Shown here: piece after piece, positions 37,166 to 46,831 of the stretch
Position numbering within the stretch: position 1 is the stretch's first letter
How the letters are laid out: each line of letters starts with the position of its first letter
NCBI RefSeq assembly: GCF_002304225.1
Contig: NZ_NSLB01000002.1
Coordinates: 372,001-436,000 of the forward strand
Length of the DNA: 64,000 bases
Source of the DNA: Pseudomonas sp. HAR-UPW-AIA-41
GTDB lineage: Bacteria > Pseudomonadota > Gammaproteobacteria > Pseudomonadales > Pseudomonadaceae
Direction: 5' to 3'
The notes under the pieces: model-generated
Database searches by the model: none
What the model saw: only the letters and a program-made list of their open reading frames with translations
Told to the model about the DNA's origin: nothing
Position numbers and translations under genes: made by a program

Positions 37166-37489
37166 TCACTTGCTGTCAGCGAGGTGACAGGTCAGCTTGA
37201 TCCGCAGGCGAATCACACTGCGTTTGAACTTGACCGTCAGATTGGCCTCGCCGCGGGCCGGCAGCACGGCCTTGCGCGTGCGTCCGGCCTCCGGGCCGTT
37301 GCGGAACACCGCCGTGCACTGCGCTGCGCTGTCGCCAAGGTTGTAGAGCGCCAGGGCCGCCATGTCATGGTCGATTTCGATGGTCTGATAGGACACTTCG
37401 GCACCGTTCATCTGCTTGTCCACTTCAATGGGATAAGCCAGGGCGACACCGGGCAGCAGGCACAACAGGGCAAGACAGACGGATTTCAT
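37166..37489 (-). CDS. Small periplasmic protein, often misannotated as 3-phosphoglycerate kinase
   Basis: A 107-residue protein with a signal peptide (VCLALLCLLPGVALA) and mature start YPIEVDKQMNGAEVSY. It contains AAQCTAVFRNGPEAGRTRKA and a basic end KFKRSVIRLRIKLTC. The two cysteines could pair. Such proteins are common in pseudomonads and sometimes named 3-phosphoglycerate kinase, which the sequence does not support. AAGGAG is 7 bases upstream of the ATG. Function unknown. Confidence 0.8.
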   Translation of the reverse strand: MKSVCLALLCLLPGVALAYPIEVDKQMNGAEVSYQTIEIDHDMAALALYNLGDSAAQCTAVFRNGPEAGRTRKAVLPARGEANLTVKFKRSVIRLRIKLTCHLADSK

Positions 37490-37563
37490 CGGGCGGCTCC
37501 TTGAACGAGGGCGCCAGATTAAAAGTACTGGGGCGGCATTACCAGCGCCCATGGAGAAGCAAG

Positions 37564-38484
37564 ATGAAGGCTCCCCGCGTAACGCTGGACCAGTGGCGTA
37601 CCCTGCAGGCCGTGGTCGACCATGGCGGCTTTGCCCAGGCCGCCGAGGTGCTGCACCGCTCGCAGTCCTCGGTCAGCTACACCGTGGCGCGCATGCAGGA
37701 GCAGCTCGGAGTGCCGCTGCTGCGCATCGAAGGACGCAAGGCCGTGCTGACCGAGGCCGGAGAGGTGCTGCTGCGCCGCTCGCGACCACTGGTCAATCAG
37801 GCCAGCCAGCTGGAGGAACTGGCCCTGCACATGGAACAGGGCTGGGAAGCCGAGGTGCGCCTGGTTGTGGACGCCGCCTACCCCACCGCACGCCTGCTGC
37901 AGGCCCTCGCGGCCTTCATGCCGCAAAGCCGCGGCTGCCGCATCAAGCTGCGCGAGGAAGTGCTCTCCGGGGTTGAGGAAGTGCTGCTGGAAGGCTCCAC
38001 CGATCTGGCCATCAGCAGCCTGTCGATTGCCGGCTACCTGGGCCGCGAGCTGGAAGCCGTGGAATTTCTCCCGGTCGCCCACCACGACCACGCCCTGCAC
38101 CGCCTGCAGCGAGAACTGACCTTTCAGGATCTGGAAACCCAGCTGCAGGTGGTGATCCGCGACAGCGGGCGCACCCAGCCACGCGATGTCGGCTGGCTCG
38201 GTGCCGAACAGCGCTGGACGGTCGGCAGCCTGGCCACGGCCGCCACCTTCGTTGCCAGCGGCCTGGGCTTTGCCTGGCTGCCGCGGCACCTGATCGAACG
38301 CGAGCTGAACGAGGGGCTGCTGAAAATTCTGCCCCTGCAACAGGGCGCCATCCGCCACCCGCGTTTCTACCTGTACGCCAACAAGAGCAAACCGCTGGGC
38401 CCGGCCACGCAGATTCTGGTCGACCTCTTGACCACCTTCGACGCCGTGCCGCTGAATGCAGCCTATGCCGCTCCCCAACGCTAA
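37564..38484 (+). CDS. LysR-family transcriptional regulator
   Basis: A 306-residue regulator with an N-terminal winged helix (LDQWRTLQAVVDHGGFAQAA, VLHRSQSSVSYTVARMQEQL) and a C-terminal ligand domain. It is divergent from the small periplasmic protein gene and 10 bases ahead of an alpha/beta hydrolase gene, so it may belong to the same transcript or control it, and azoreductase is also near. The effector is unknown. The ATG has GGAG 7 bases upstream; the frame extends upstream without support. Confidence 0.92.
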   Translation: MKAPRVTLDQWRTLQAVVDHGGFAQAAEVLHRSQSSVSYTVARMQEQLGVPLLRIEGRKAVLTEAGEVLLRRSRPLVNQASQLEELALHMEQGWEAEVRLVVDAAYPTARLLQALAAFMPQSRGCRIKLREEVLSGVEEVLLEGSTDLAISSLSIAGYLGRELEAVEFLPVAHHDHALHRLQRELTFQDLETQLQVVIRDSGRTQPRDVGWLGAEQRWTVGSLATAATFVASGLGFAWLPRHLIERELNEGLLKILPLQQGAIRHPRFYLYANKSKPLGPATQILVDLLTTFDAVPLNAAYAAPQR

Positions 38485-38493
38485 GGACAGCCC

Positions 38494-39288
38494 ATGCCCT
38501 ACTTCACCCACCAGAACTGCCAGCTGCACTACGAAGAATATGGTCAGGGCGAACCACTGCTGCTGGTTCACGGCCTGGGCTCAAGCATCCGCGACTGGGA
38601 ATACCAGATCCCCGTACTGCGCCAGCACTACCGGGTGATTGCCCTGGATGTGCGCGGCCACGGCCAGTCCGACAAACCGCGCCAGCGCTACCGGATCGCC
38701 ACCTTCGCCGCCGATGTCGCCGCGCTGATCGAGCATCTGGGGCTGCAGCAGGTGCATCTGGTCGGCATCAGCATGGGCGGCATGATCGGCTTTCAGCTCG
38801 GCGTCGACCGCCCCGACCTGCTGCGCAGCCTGACCATCGTCAACAGCGGTCCCGAGGTCAAACCCCACTCGCTGCGTGACTGCGTGGAAATCGGCAAGCG
38901 CTGGCTGCTGTCACGTCTGCTCAGCCTCGACACCATTGCCAGGGCGCTGGGCAAACTGCTCTTTCCCAAACCGGAACAGGCCGATCTGCGGCGCAAGATC
39001 GAACAGCGCTGGCCGGAAAACGACAAACGCGCCTACCTCGCCAGCCTGGATGCCATCATCGGCTGGGGTGTGCGTGAGCGTCTGGCACGCATCAACTGCC
39101 CGACCCTGGTGGTCACCGCCGACCGCGACTACACGCCGGTCAGCCTCAAGGAAGCCTACGTACGCGAACTGCCCGACGCCCGCCTGGTGGTGATCGAAGA
39201 CTCGCGCCACGCCACGCCGCTGGACCAACCCGAACGATTCAACCAGACCCTGCTGGAGTTCATCCGCAGCCACGCCCAACCTGCCTAA
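38494..39288 (+). CDS. Alpha/beta-hydrolase
   Basis: A 264-residue alpha/beta-hydrolase, probably cytoplasmic. Catalytic triad candidates are S93 in GISMGG, D210 in TADRDY and H239 in [17 protein letters not shown] supplies the oxyanion hole. It resembles 3-oxoadipate enol-lactonase-like hydrolases but shows no specific marker. It lies 10 bases after the LysR gene and 10 bases before ppiA. Confidence 0.9.
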   Translation: MPYFTHQNCQLHYEEYGQGEPLLLVHGLGSSIRDWEYQIPVLRQHYRVIALDVRGHGQSDKPRQRYRIATFAADVAALIEHLGLQQVHLVGISMGGMIGFQLGVDRPDLLRSLTIVNSGPEVKPHSLRDCVEIGKRWLLSRLLSLDTIARALGKLLFPKPEQADLRRKIEQRWPENDKRAYLASLDAIIGWGVRERLARINCPTLVVTADRDYTPVSLKEAYVRELPDARLVVIEDSRHATPLDQPERFNQTLLEFIRSHAQPA

Positions 39289-39298
39289 GGAAAACACC

Positions 39299-39853
39299 AT
39301 GCTCAAACACCTCATGATGACGGCCTGCACCCTGCTGCTCAGCGGCCAGCTGCTCGCTACAGAAAAGCCGCACGTACTGCTGACCACCTCGATGGGCGAG
39401 ATCGAACTGGAACTGGACGACGCCAAGGCACCGGTCACCGTGGCCAACTTCCTCGGCTACGTCGATGCCGGCTACTACAACGGCACCGTGTTCCACCGCG
39501 TAATCCCCAACTTCATGATCCAGGGTGGTGGTTTCACCGCCGACATGCAGCAGAAGGAAACCCGCGCCCCGATCAAGAACGAAGCCGACAACGGCCTGGC
39601 CAACGAGCGTGGCAGCATCGCCATGGCCCGCACCAATGATCCGGATTCGGCCACCAGCCAGTTCTTCATCAACCACAAGGACAACGACTTCCTCAACCGC
39701 AGCGGCAGCAGCGCCGGCTACGCGGTGTTCGGCAAGGTCGTGCGTGGCCTTGATGTGCTCGACAAGATTGCCCAGGTGCCCACCGGCAACCGTGGCATGC
39801 ACCAGAACGTGCCGCGCGAACCGGTACTGATCCAGGCCGCCAGCCGTCTCTGA
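39299..39853 (+). CDS. ppiA: Periplasmic cyclophilin peptidyl-prolyl isomerase
   Basis: A 184-residue secreted isomerase that speeds cis-trans proline change in folding envelope proteins. Signal peptide [14 protein letters not shown], then the cyclophilin domain with [14 protein letters not shown] (catalytic arginine), [19 protein letters not shown], and [15 protein letters not shown]. No membrane anchor follows. Read in order after the hydrolase gene with 10 bases between. Confidence 0.93.
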   Translation: MLKHLMMTACTLLLSGQLLATEKPHVLLTTSMGEIELELDDAKAPVTVANFLGYVDAGYYNGTVFHRVIPNFMIQGGGFTADMQQKETRAPIKNEADNGLANERGSIAMARTNDPDSATSQFFINHKDNDFLNRSGSSAGYAVFGKVVRGLDVLDKIAQVPTGNRGMHQNVPREPVLIQAASRL

Positions 39854-39958
39854 GCACTGCCTCAGAGCCTGCACTAGACTGTTGTAGGACCCTGCTGCGC
39901 TTTGCTCCGGCGCGGCGATCAGCAGGGCCTTGTCGCCGTACCTCACCGAGACCGCTGC

Positions 39959-42703
39959 ATGCCGCGCCTGCTCCTGGCTTTCCTGCTGTGCCTTATGAGC
40001 GCCCCACTGTGGGCCCTGCCCAGTGCCGTGCTGGATCGCAACGACGTACGCTTGCCGCTTGGCCCACAGATGGGCTACCTGCGCGACGACGGAGGCAAGC
40101 TGAGTCTTGAGGATGTACTGGCACAACCTGACAGCGCGTTCACCGAAGTAGTCAAGGATCACGCCAATCTGGGCAAGAACAACGCCGTCTGGTGGTTCAA
40201 GGTCCATCTCGATAACCGCCTACCCCATGAGCTTCGTGGCTTTTTCGAGATCAACTATCCACTGCTGGACGATATCCAGCTGACGCTGATAAACCCTGAC
40301 GGCAGTCGGCTGAAGCAGCGCAGTGGCGATCGCCAGGCGTTCTCCAGCCGTCCGGTACAGGTACGCAACTTCTGGTTCCCCACGGAACTACAACCTGGCA
40401 ACAGCATCCTGTTGCTGCGCATCGAAACCACCAGCACGGTCTTCGTACCGCTGGTGTTTGCCACCAGTGGCGCCAGCGCCGCCGAACAGGAAAATCTCAT
40501 GGGATTGAACGGTGCCTTCTATGGCGTCGTCTTTGCCATGTTCTGCTACAACCTGTTCCTGTTTCTGGTGCTGCGCGAACGCGCCTATTTCTGGTACCTG
40601 GTGTACAGCGCCAACATCGCCCTGTTCGCTGCCTGCTTCGATGGCATGCTGTTCAAGCTATTGCCCGAACACGTCGCCCTGCAGTCAGTGAGCATCTACA
40701 TCGTCATGTATGCACATTGCCTGGCCGCCACTCAGTTCAGCCGCCACTTCCTGCAGACCCCGGAACATTTTCCGCAACTGGATCGTGCCCTGCGACTGAT
40801 GATGCTGCTCATTCTGGTCATCTTCCTTGGAGGACCACTGATCGGCCTGCAAGCCTGGAATATCCTGGCGAGCCTCACGGTACTCTCCAACTCGCTGCTG
40901 CTGCTTCTGGTCGGTATCCATGTCTGGCGCCGTGGTCAGCGCTTTGGCTCCTATTACATTTTTGCCTGGGGCATTCTGCTGTTCTCATTCATTGCGGTGA
41001 CCACGGGTTCACTCGGTCTGGAACTGTTCGGCAGTTTCGGCGCTTCGGCCGTGAAGACGGGCGTCACAATTGAACTGATCACACTCTCCATTGGCCTTGC
41101 CGATCGCATCAATACCCTTAAGGAAGAAGGCTTCCGCTCACGCAGAGAAGCAGAACAGGCCGTGGTCGAGAGCGAAGCCAAGAGCCGCTTCCTGGCCAAG
41201 ATGAGCCACGAGATCCGTACCCCACTCAACGGGGTACTGGGCATGCTGCAACTGCTCAAGGAAACCCCGCTTGATCGCAGCCAGCGCTTCTATGTCGACA
41301 CCATTGCCAGTTCCGGCTCGGCACTGATGACGGTGATCAACGACATCCTCGACTACGCGCGCATCGAGTCCGGCAAGATGGCGCTGGAAGAAATACAGAT
41401 CGACCTGGAACAGTTGCTCTCGGAAACCTTCAGCCTGTTCACCGCCCAGGCGCTGGACAAGCGCCTGCGCCTTTACCTGAGCATGGAACATGGTGTGCCA
41501 CGCTACATACACGGTGATCCGACCCGCCTGAAACAGGTGTTGATGAACCTGCTTGGCAATGCCCTGAAATTCACCGCCGAGGGCCAGGTCAGCCTCACGG
41601 CCCGAGTACTGGAGTTACCTGGACAGGCACCACGGCTGCAAATCGTTGTTAGCGACAGTGGCATCGGTATCCGCCCGGAAGCCTTGGAAACGCTATTCAA
41701 ATCCTTTGCCCAAGCTGACTCCAGCACTACCCGTCGCTATGGTGGAACCGGTCTCGGCCTGGCTATCAGCAAGGATCTGGTGGAAATGATGGGCGGCCAT
41801 ATCGAGGTGCAGAGCACCCTTGGCCAGGGCACCCGGTTCAGCTTCGACATTGCCCTCAGCCCCTCCGACCAAACAGAACGTGATGAGCTGTGTGACCTGC
41901 TCAACGGCCAGCATGCCGTGCTGGCTTCGCTCGACAGCGACGGCCTGCAACATCTCTCCCACCTGTTGCAACGCTGGGGGCTGCAGACTGAGCTTTGCCG
42001 TACTCCCGAGCAACTCAACAGCGCCATGCACAGCTACCGCCAACCGCCGCTACTCATCGTCATGGCTCCCTGGCCAGGTGGTCCACAACAGGCACTGGAC
42101 GGCCTGCGCTCACAGCTTGGCAAGGGCCAAAAGGTCCTCCTTCTGTGTCCACCGGAGCACTGCCGTCCCAACCAGACTGGCATGACCCTGAGCATTACCA
42201 ACCTGGCCCAGCCGGTAGCCATTACCCCGCTGCGACAAGCCCTGCAGGAGCTTTATCGTCCCACCGCCCAAGTGTTGCAGATGACACCACGCGAACTGCC
42301 CCCGACCTGCGGCCCTGCACCCTGCGTGCTGGTTGCCGAAGACAACCCGGTCAACCAACTGGTCATCCAGGGGTTTCTCGGCAAGCGCGGCTATCAGGTT
42401 CGCCTCGTCACCAACGGCCTAAACGCCGTTGAAGAGTTCCGCCGCGCGCCGCAGCGGTATCAACTGATTCTGATGGACTGCGAAATGCCGGAAATGGATG
42501 GTTTCGAGGCCACCCGTCAGATTCGCCATTTCGAGAAGCAGCAAGGCCTGCTGCCAGTACCGGTAATCGCACTGACCGCGCACATCTTTGACGAGCATCG
42601 CGAGGAAGGTCAGCGCGCCGGTATGAACGAGTTTCTCGGCAAACCAGTCGATCGTGTGCAGCTGTATGCCACCCTCGACCGCTACCTCGACAGCGGTGCC
42701 TGA
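39959..42703 (+). CDS. Hybrid histidine kinase with 7TM sensor domains, a degenerate and a true receiver
   Basis: A 914-residue membrane sensor kinase. The order is: signal peptide, periplasmic beta domain 7TMR-DISMED2 (about 25-165), seven-helix 7TMR-DISM (about 180-380), HisKA with phospho-accepting H417 in SHEIRTP, HATPase with NALKF and GIGI/GGTGLGL, a receiver-like region (about 660-770) in which the expected aspartate is replaced (VMAPWPGG), and a C-terminal receiver with D840 in [11 protein letters not shown]. The arrangement resembles RetS/SagS-type sensors. No partner regulator is adjacent, so HptB-like or other phosphorelay partners are distal. The start ATG precedes a good signal peptide; 19 further codons are open without support. 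Confidence 0.88.
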   Translation: MPRLLLAFLLCLMSAPLWALPSAVLDRNDVRLPLGPQMGYLRDDGGKLSLEDVLAQPDSAFTEVVKDHANLGKNNAVWWFKVHLDNRLPHELRGFFEINYPLLDDIQLTLINPDGSRLKQRSGDRQAFSSRPVQVRNFWFPTELQPGNSILLLRIETTSTVFVPLVFATSGASAAEQENLMGLNGAFYGVVFAMFCYNLFLFLVLRERAYFWYLVYSANIALFAACFDGMLFKLLPEHVALQSVSIYIVMYAHCLAATQFSRHFLQTPEHFPQLDRALRLMMLLILVIFLGGPLIGLQAWNILASLTVLSNSLLLLLVGIHVWRRGQRFGSYYIFAWGILLFSFIAVTTGSLGLELFGSFGASAVKTGVTIELITLSIGLADRINTLKEEGFRSRREAEQAVVESEAKSRFLAKMSHEIRTPLNGVLGMLQLLKETPLDRSQRFYVDTIASSGSALMTVINDILDYARIESGKMALEEIQIDLEQLLSETFSLFTAQALDKRLRLYLSMEHGVPRYIHGDPTRLKQVLMNLLGNALKFTAEGQVSLTARVLELPGQAPRLQIVVSDSGIGIRPEALETLFKSFAQADSSTTRRYGGTGLGLAISKDLVEMMGGHIEVQSTLGQGTRFSFDIALSPSDQTERDELCDLLNGQHAVLASLDSDGLQHLSHLLQRWGLQTELCRTPEQLNSAMHSYRQPPLLIVMAPWPGGPQQALDGLRSQLGKGQKVLLLCPPEHCRPNQTGMTLSITNLAQPVAITPLRQALQELYRPTAQVLQMTPRELPPTCGPAPCVLVAEDNPVNQLVIQGFLGKRGYQVRLVTNGLNAVEEFRRAPQRYQLILMDCEMPEMDGFEATRQIRHFEKQQGLLPVPVIALTAHIFDEHREEGQRAGMNEFLGKPVDRVQLYATLDRYLDSGA

Positions 42704-42742
42704 CTCAGGCACCCTGCGTCGCCGCACCGCCGAGACTGCCGC

Positions 42743-42997
42743 ATGCTGATCCCTTACCAGATGCTCGAAGCCGACACCCTGCAACGCCTGATCGAGGACT
42801 TCGTCACCCGAGAAGGCACCGACAACGGCGACGACACGCCGCTGACTACCCGGGTGGCGCGCGTGCAGCAGGCGCTGAAGCGCCGCGAGGCCGTGATTGC
42901 CTTCGACAGCGAGCATCAGCAGTGCCAGTTGCTGCTCAGCAGCGAAGTGCCACGCGAGTGGCTGGAAGACCTGCAAGCCGGTCAGGGCGCCGAGTAG
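42743..42997 (+). CDS. YheU-family (UPF0270) protein
   Basis: An 84-residue cytoplasmic protein with the UPF0270 signature [31 protein letters not shown] and [11 protein letters not shown]. Function unknown. Its last 16 bases overlap the convergent YnfA-family gene. Confidence 0.9.
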   Translation: MLIPYQMLEADTLQRLIEDFVTREGTDNGDDTPLTTRVARVQQALKRREAVIAFDSEHQQCQLLLSSEVPREWLEDLQAGQGAE

Positions 42998-43314
42998 CGC
43001 GGCCCCAGCAGCAGAACGGCCGCACCGAGCAGGCACAGGGCCACGCCCAGCCAGTCACTGAGCAGCGGCTTCTGCCGCTCCACCAGTGCCAGCCAGACCA
43101 GCGCCGCCACCACGTACACACCACCGTAGGCGGCGTAGGCGCGCCCGGCGAACGCAGCCTCGGCCCGGGTCAGCAACAGAGAAAACAGCAGCAGGCTGAT
43201 CAGACCCGGCAGGCACCACCAGATGGAGCGGTCCAGGCGCAGCCACAACCAGAAGCTGTAGCAACCGGCGATCTCGAAGAACGCCGCCAGGGCGAACCAC
43301 AGGTAACTGCTCAC
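42982..43314 (-). CDS. YnfA-family (UPF0060) membrane protein
   Basis: A 110-residue inner-membrane protein with four helices typical of YnfA ([45 protein letters not shown]). YnfA is an SMR-like efflux relative. Its start overlaps the stop of the upstream hypothetical gene by four bases (ATGA), so the two are translationally coupled. Confidence 0.92.
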   Translation of the reverse strand: MSSYLWFALAAFFEIAGCYSFWLWLRLDRSIWWCLPGLISLLLFSLLLTRAEAAFAGRAYAAYGGVYVVAALVWLALVERQKPLLSDWLGVALCLLGAAVLLLGPRYSAP

Positions 43315-43739
43315 CGCCTCAGCTCGCTCTCGTGCTCCCAGGTGCAGCGCACGCGCAGATCGTCTTCATTGGGGCTGTGAAAACCGCGCTCGCTCTCCCA
43401 GCGGAAGGTGTGAGTGCCGTTCAGCTCGGTTTCCAGATGCACCACCGCGCTGGCCCAGTACAGACGCTTGAGCAGGGCCTCGAACTCGGCCACCCACAAC
43501 GCCCATTCGTACTCGACCGCCCTGTAGCTGGCACCGAAATGGATCATCTGGGTCTGGAACAGGCCGGCGCCCTCCTCCTGACAGCAGGAGAACATGTCGC
43601 GCCCAATGAACGGCCAGGCATCTCCCGCGGGCAGGCTGGCCAGTACCCGGCGGTTGATGCTGCGGCGCAGACGCTGCTCGCCCGCATCCTGGGAGGGCCA
43701 GTCGCGGATGCAGCCGTAGACCAGAGATTCCGATTCCAC
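43311..43739 (-). CDS. Conserved hypothetical protein
   Basis: A 142-residue cytoplasmic protein that I do not recognise. It has many Trp and Glu residues ([20 protein letters not shown]), an [14 protein letters not shown] segment and two cysteines CC at about 52. No signal or membrane segment. Coupled by ATGA overlap to the YnfA-family gene downstream. Confidence 0.68.
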   Translation of the reverse strand: MESESLVYGCIRDWPSQDAGEQRLRRSINRRVLASLPAGDAWPFIGRDMFSCCQEEGAGLFQTQMIHFGASYRAVEYEWALWVAEFEALLKRLYWASAVVHLETELNGTHTFRWESERGFHSPNEDDLRVRCTWEHESELRR

Positions 43740-43828
43740 GCAAAGACTCCAGAAAAACCAGGCTGCCTTCTAACACAGGCGCCGGCCACTGGAAAGGAAC
43801 GCCGTGGCAACTGCACGGTAAGGCGCGC

Positions 43829-43853
43829 AAAGGCCGGCAGAAAGACCGGCCCA
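43829..43853 (-). terminator. Possible terminator of the short-chain dehydrogenase gene
   Basis: GGCCGG / CCGGCC stem (43832-43851) with an 8-base loop followed on the minus strand by TTTGCG. Weak T run. It is about 60 bases past the stop at 43908. Confidence 0.4.
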
Positions 43854-43907
43854 GAGCCGCTGCGCACTCACACAAGCGCGCAGCGGCCAGCCGGGGGGGG
43901 GGACGGC

Positions 43908-44717
43908 TCAGGCCGGTTGGGTCTTGCTGCGCATCTTCGCGGCCATGTTGGCCATTTCGTCGTACAGCAGCTGCGGGTTCTTCTGCTTCAGCGCCCAGGC
44001 CATGCGCCCCTGCTCGTGGGGCAGAATCATGAAACTGCCCTTGGCCACTTCGGCATAGACATAGTCGGCGATATCGGCGGCGCTGATCGGCGAACTTTCC
44101 AGCAACTTGCCGACCTGTTGCTTCATGGCCGGGGTCGGGCCACGGAAGGAGTCCAACAGATTGGTCTGGAAGAACGACGGGCAGACCACATGCACGCCGA
44201 CCTGCTGATCGCGCAGTTCGATCAGCAGGCTCTCGGACAACGCCACCACACCGGCCTTAGCCACGTTGTAGTTGCTCATCGCCGGGCCCTGCATCAGCGC
44301 CGCCATGGAGGCGATGTTGATGATCTTGCCGTGGCTCTTCTGCAGCAGCGGCAGGAAGGCCTTGCAGCCCTTGACCACGCCCATCAGGTTGATCGCGATC
44401 TGCCAGTCCCAGTCTTCCAGCGACAGTTCGTTGAAGAAGCCGCCGGAGGCCACACCGGCATTGTTGATGGCCACATCAATACCACCCAGACGCTCCTCGC
44501 AGGCCTGAGCCAGCGCAGTGAGCTGGCTGTAGTCCCGCACATCGCAGCGCTGGGTAAAGCCATCACCGCCGGCTTCGCGGACCAGGCTGAGGGTTTCGGC
44601 CAGACCGGCTTCGTTGACATCGGCCAGCGCCAGCTGACTGCCTTCGCGCGCCCAGCGCAGGGCCAGCTCGCGGCCCAGGCCAGAGCCTGCGCCAGTGATC
44701 ATAATGCGGTTTTGCAT
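43908..44717 (-). CDS. Short-chain dehydrogenase/reductase
   Basis: A 269-residue NAD(P)-dependent oxidoreductase of the classical SDR type: cofactor loop TGAGSGLG (residues 8-15), NNAG, and catalytic S137, Y150 and K154 in YNVAK. Substrate not readable. The start is the ATG of MQNRIM with GGAG 8 bases upstream. A run of ten G occurs on the plus strand just beyond the stop codon (43893-43902). Confidence 0.92.
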   Translation of the reverse strand: MQNRIMITGAGSGLGRELALRWAREGSQLALADVNEAGLAETLSLVREAGGDGFTQRCDVRDYSQLTALAQACEERLGGIDVAINNAGVASGGFFNELSLEDWDWQIAINLMGVVKGCKAFLPLLQKSHGKIINIASMAALMQGPAMSNYNVAKAGVVALSESLLIELRDQQVGVHVVCPSFFQTNLLDSFRGPTPAMKQQVGKLLESSPISAADIADYVYAEVAKGSFMILPHEQGRMAWALKQKNPQLLYDEMANMAAKMRSKTQPA

Positions 44718-44816
44718 GAGAAGGGCTCCATCGGTGAACAGCAAGATGGGGCCAGTCTAGCCAGCCCCGGAGGTAGCCACAGCCTTCATCAGGCTACTGA
44801 ATGACCGCTCAGCGAG

Positions 44817-46715
44817 TCAGACCGGGGGGCGAGCCTGAGTTCTCGCGAACTCGATGAAAGCTTCCACCGGCAGCGGCCGGGCAAACAGGTAGCCCTGCCC
44901 CTGACTGCAGCCGAGCTGACTGAGCAGCGCCAGCACCTCACGGTCCTCGATGCCCTCGGCGGTGGTCTGCAGACCGAGGCTGTCAGCCATACCGGCAATG
45001 GCCGAGACGATGGCACGAGCGGAATGATCGCTGGACAGGCTGCCGACGAAGGAGCGGTCGATCTTCAGGCGGTCGACCTTGAAACGCTGCAGGTAGGACA
45101 GGTTGGAGTAGCCGGTGCCGAAGTCGTCGATCGACAGGCTCACGCCCAAACGCTTGAGGCGTGTCAGCAACTCGGCGAAATCGCGACTGTCCTGCAGCAG
45201 AACCGACTCGGTCAGTTCCAGCTCCAGGCAGGATGGCGGCACTGCATGACGCTGCAGAGCAGTTGACACCACACGGTCCAGGTTGCCCCGGCGGAACTGC
45301 ACCGGCGACAGGTTCACCGCCAGCACCAGCCGCGGCAGTCCCTGTGCCTGCCAGGCAGCGAGCTGGGCGCAGGCCTGATCGATCACCCACTCGCCGATCT
45401 CGACGATAAGCCCACTGCGTTCGGCATAGCCGATGAAGGTTTCCGGTCCGCGCAGCCCCTGCTCCGGGGAATTCCAGCGCAGCAGCGCCTCGGCACCGCG
45501 AAGCTGGCCGGTCTGCAGATCAACCACCGGCTGGTAGTGCAGGACGAACTGCTCGTGCTGCAAGGCGCCGCGCAGCCCTGCATCAAGTTGCATCTGCGCG
45601 GCCTGACTGGCATTCATCTGCGCATCGAAGAAACGGAAGGTGCGACGACCGGCGGCCTTAGCCTCGTACATGGCCATATCGGCATGCTGGCTGAGACTGG
45701 CAAAACAGTCACCGTCGCCCGGATAAAGCGCAATGCCAATCGAACAACTGCAATTGAGCGCCACCTCGCCCAGTTGAAGAGGCGCGCTCAGATTTGCCTG
45801 GATTTTGCGTGCCACCTTCACGGCCCCTTCGCTGTGCTCCAGCTCGGCCAGCACCAGAAGGAACTCATCACCACCCAAACGGCAGACCGTATCGGTTTCG
45901 CGCACGCTGGCGCGCAAGCGCGCGGCCACTTCCCGCAACAGCTCGTCACCCTGGGCATGACCGAAGGAGTCATTGACCGCCTTGAAATTGTCGAGATCCA
46001 GATACAGCAGTGCTACCTGGCGGCCGGCCCGGTGCGCCTGCTGCAGAGCCTGTTCAAGACGATCACGCGCCAGCAGGCGATTGGGCAGGCCAGTCAGAGC
46101 ATCGTGCTGGGCCTGGTAGGCCAGACTCACCTCCGACTCGCGAACCCGGCGGTTCTCCGCGCGCAGGCGTGCCAGCAGACTGCGCAGATCACTGGCCAGC
46201 CACCACACGGTGCAGGCGATGACCGAGAGGAATACCGCAGAGTTAATAAAGCGTCGCAGCCCCAGTGGTTGCACCTCGAAGGTACGTAGTCCGCTGATCT
46301 CTGCATAGTTGAGCCAGCCGAGCCAAGCCAACATCAAGAACAGCAGAGCAAACAACAGGCGCATGCGCGCGAGCATGCCAGCAATCACCAGAATCGCCCC
46401 GTAGCCCAACAAAACACCGTTGTAGGGCCCCTGATCGAACCACATGGCCAAGGAAGCCAAGGCGAACATCGACAGAATCAGCAACTGACGCGCCGGCTCA
46501 TGGCGGCCGATCCGGCTCAACCAGAGACTCACTCCGACCAGCAGCCATCCGGACACTATGATCAGCAGAACATGGCGGCGTTCAACCTGAATATTGGTGA
46601 GTGCCATGAATGGCAGACAGACCAGCAACAGCTGGCAGATCTGTTCGATACGCCGTACCTGTAGCTGGCGGTGACTGACCAGATGATCCTCGAGGGGCGG
46701 TTGCGGCGAATTCAT
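44817..46715 (-). CDS. GGDEF-EAL membrane protein
   Basis: A 632-residue bifunctional cyclic-di-GMP protein. Several transmembrane helices (residues 25-190), then a GGDEF domain with intact GGDEF at 281-285 and RxxD inhibitory site at 272-275, then an EAL domain with EALLR at 409-413 and the metal motif DDFGTGYS. Both domains look active, so the net activity needs testing; many such proteins act as phosphodiesterases. The ATG is chosen because a signal-like hydrophobic region follows and AGGG precedes it; the frame continues upstream into the actP region. Confidence 0.93.
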   Translation of the reverse strand: MNSPQPPLEDHLVSHRQLQVRRIEQICQLLLVCLPFMALTNIQVERRHVLLIIVSGWLLVGVSLWLSRIGRHEPARQLLILSMFALASLAMWFDQGPYNGVLLGYGAILVIAGMLARMRLLFALLFLMLAWLGWLNYAEISGLRTFEVQPLGLRRFINSAVFLSVIACTVWWLASDLRSLLARLRAENRRVRESEVSLAYQAQHDALTGLPNRLLARDRLEQALQQAHRAGRQVALLYLDLDNFKAVNDSFGHAQGDELLREVAARLRASVRETDTVCRLGGDEFLLVLAELEHSEGAVKVARKIQANLSAPLQLGEVALNCSCSIGIALYPGDGDCFASLSQHADMAMYEAKAAGRRTFRFFDAQMNASQAAQMQLDAGLRGALQHEQFVLHYQPVVDLQTGQLRGAEALLRWNSPEQGLRGPETFIGYAERSGLIVEIGEWVIDQACAQLAAWQAQGLPRLVLAVNLSPVQFRRGNLDRVVSTALQRHAVPPSCLELELTESVLLQDSRDFAELLTRLKRLGVSLSIDDFGTGYSNLSYLQRFKVDRLKIDRSFVGSLSSDHSARAIVSAIAGMADSLGLQTTAEGIEDREVLALLSQLGCSQGQGYLFARPLPVEAFIEFARTQARPPV

Positions 46716-46779
46716 CGGGCCCTGCTCTCCGTGACCGGACTCTCGCCCGTGACAGCAACTATAGCCTGACAGGCGCCGC

Positions 46780-46807
46780 AAAAAAAAAGCCGCCCCGAAG
46801 GGCGGCT
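46780..46807 (-). terminator. Terminator of the yjcH-actP operon
   Basis: GCCGCCC pairs with GGGCGGC around CGAA, followed on the minus strand by nine T. It lies about 25 bases past the actP stop. Confidence 0.92.
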
Positions 46808-46831
46808 GGAGTGGTCTGGCTGCGGAACGCT

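Noticed and set aside
37166..37489. Naming the small periplasmic protein 3-phosphoglycerate kinase
   Set aside because: It is about 107 residues with a signal peptide and no kinase motif.
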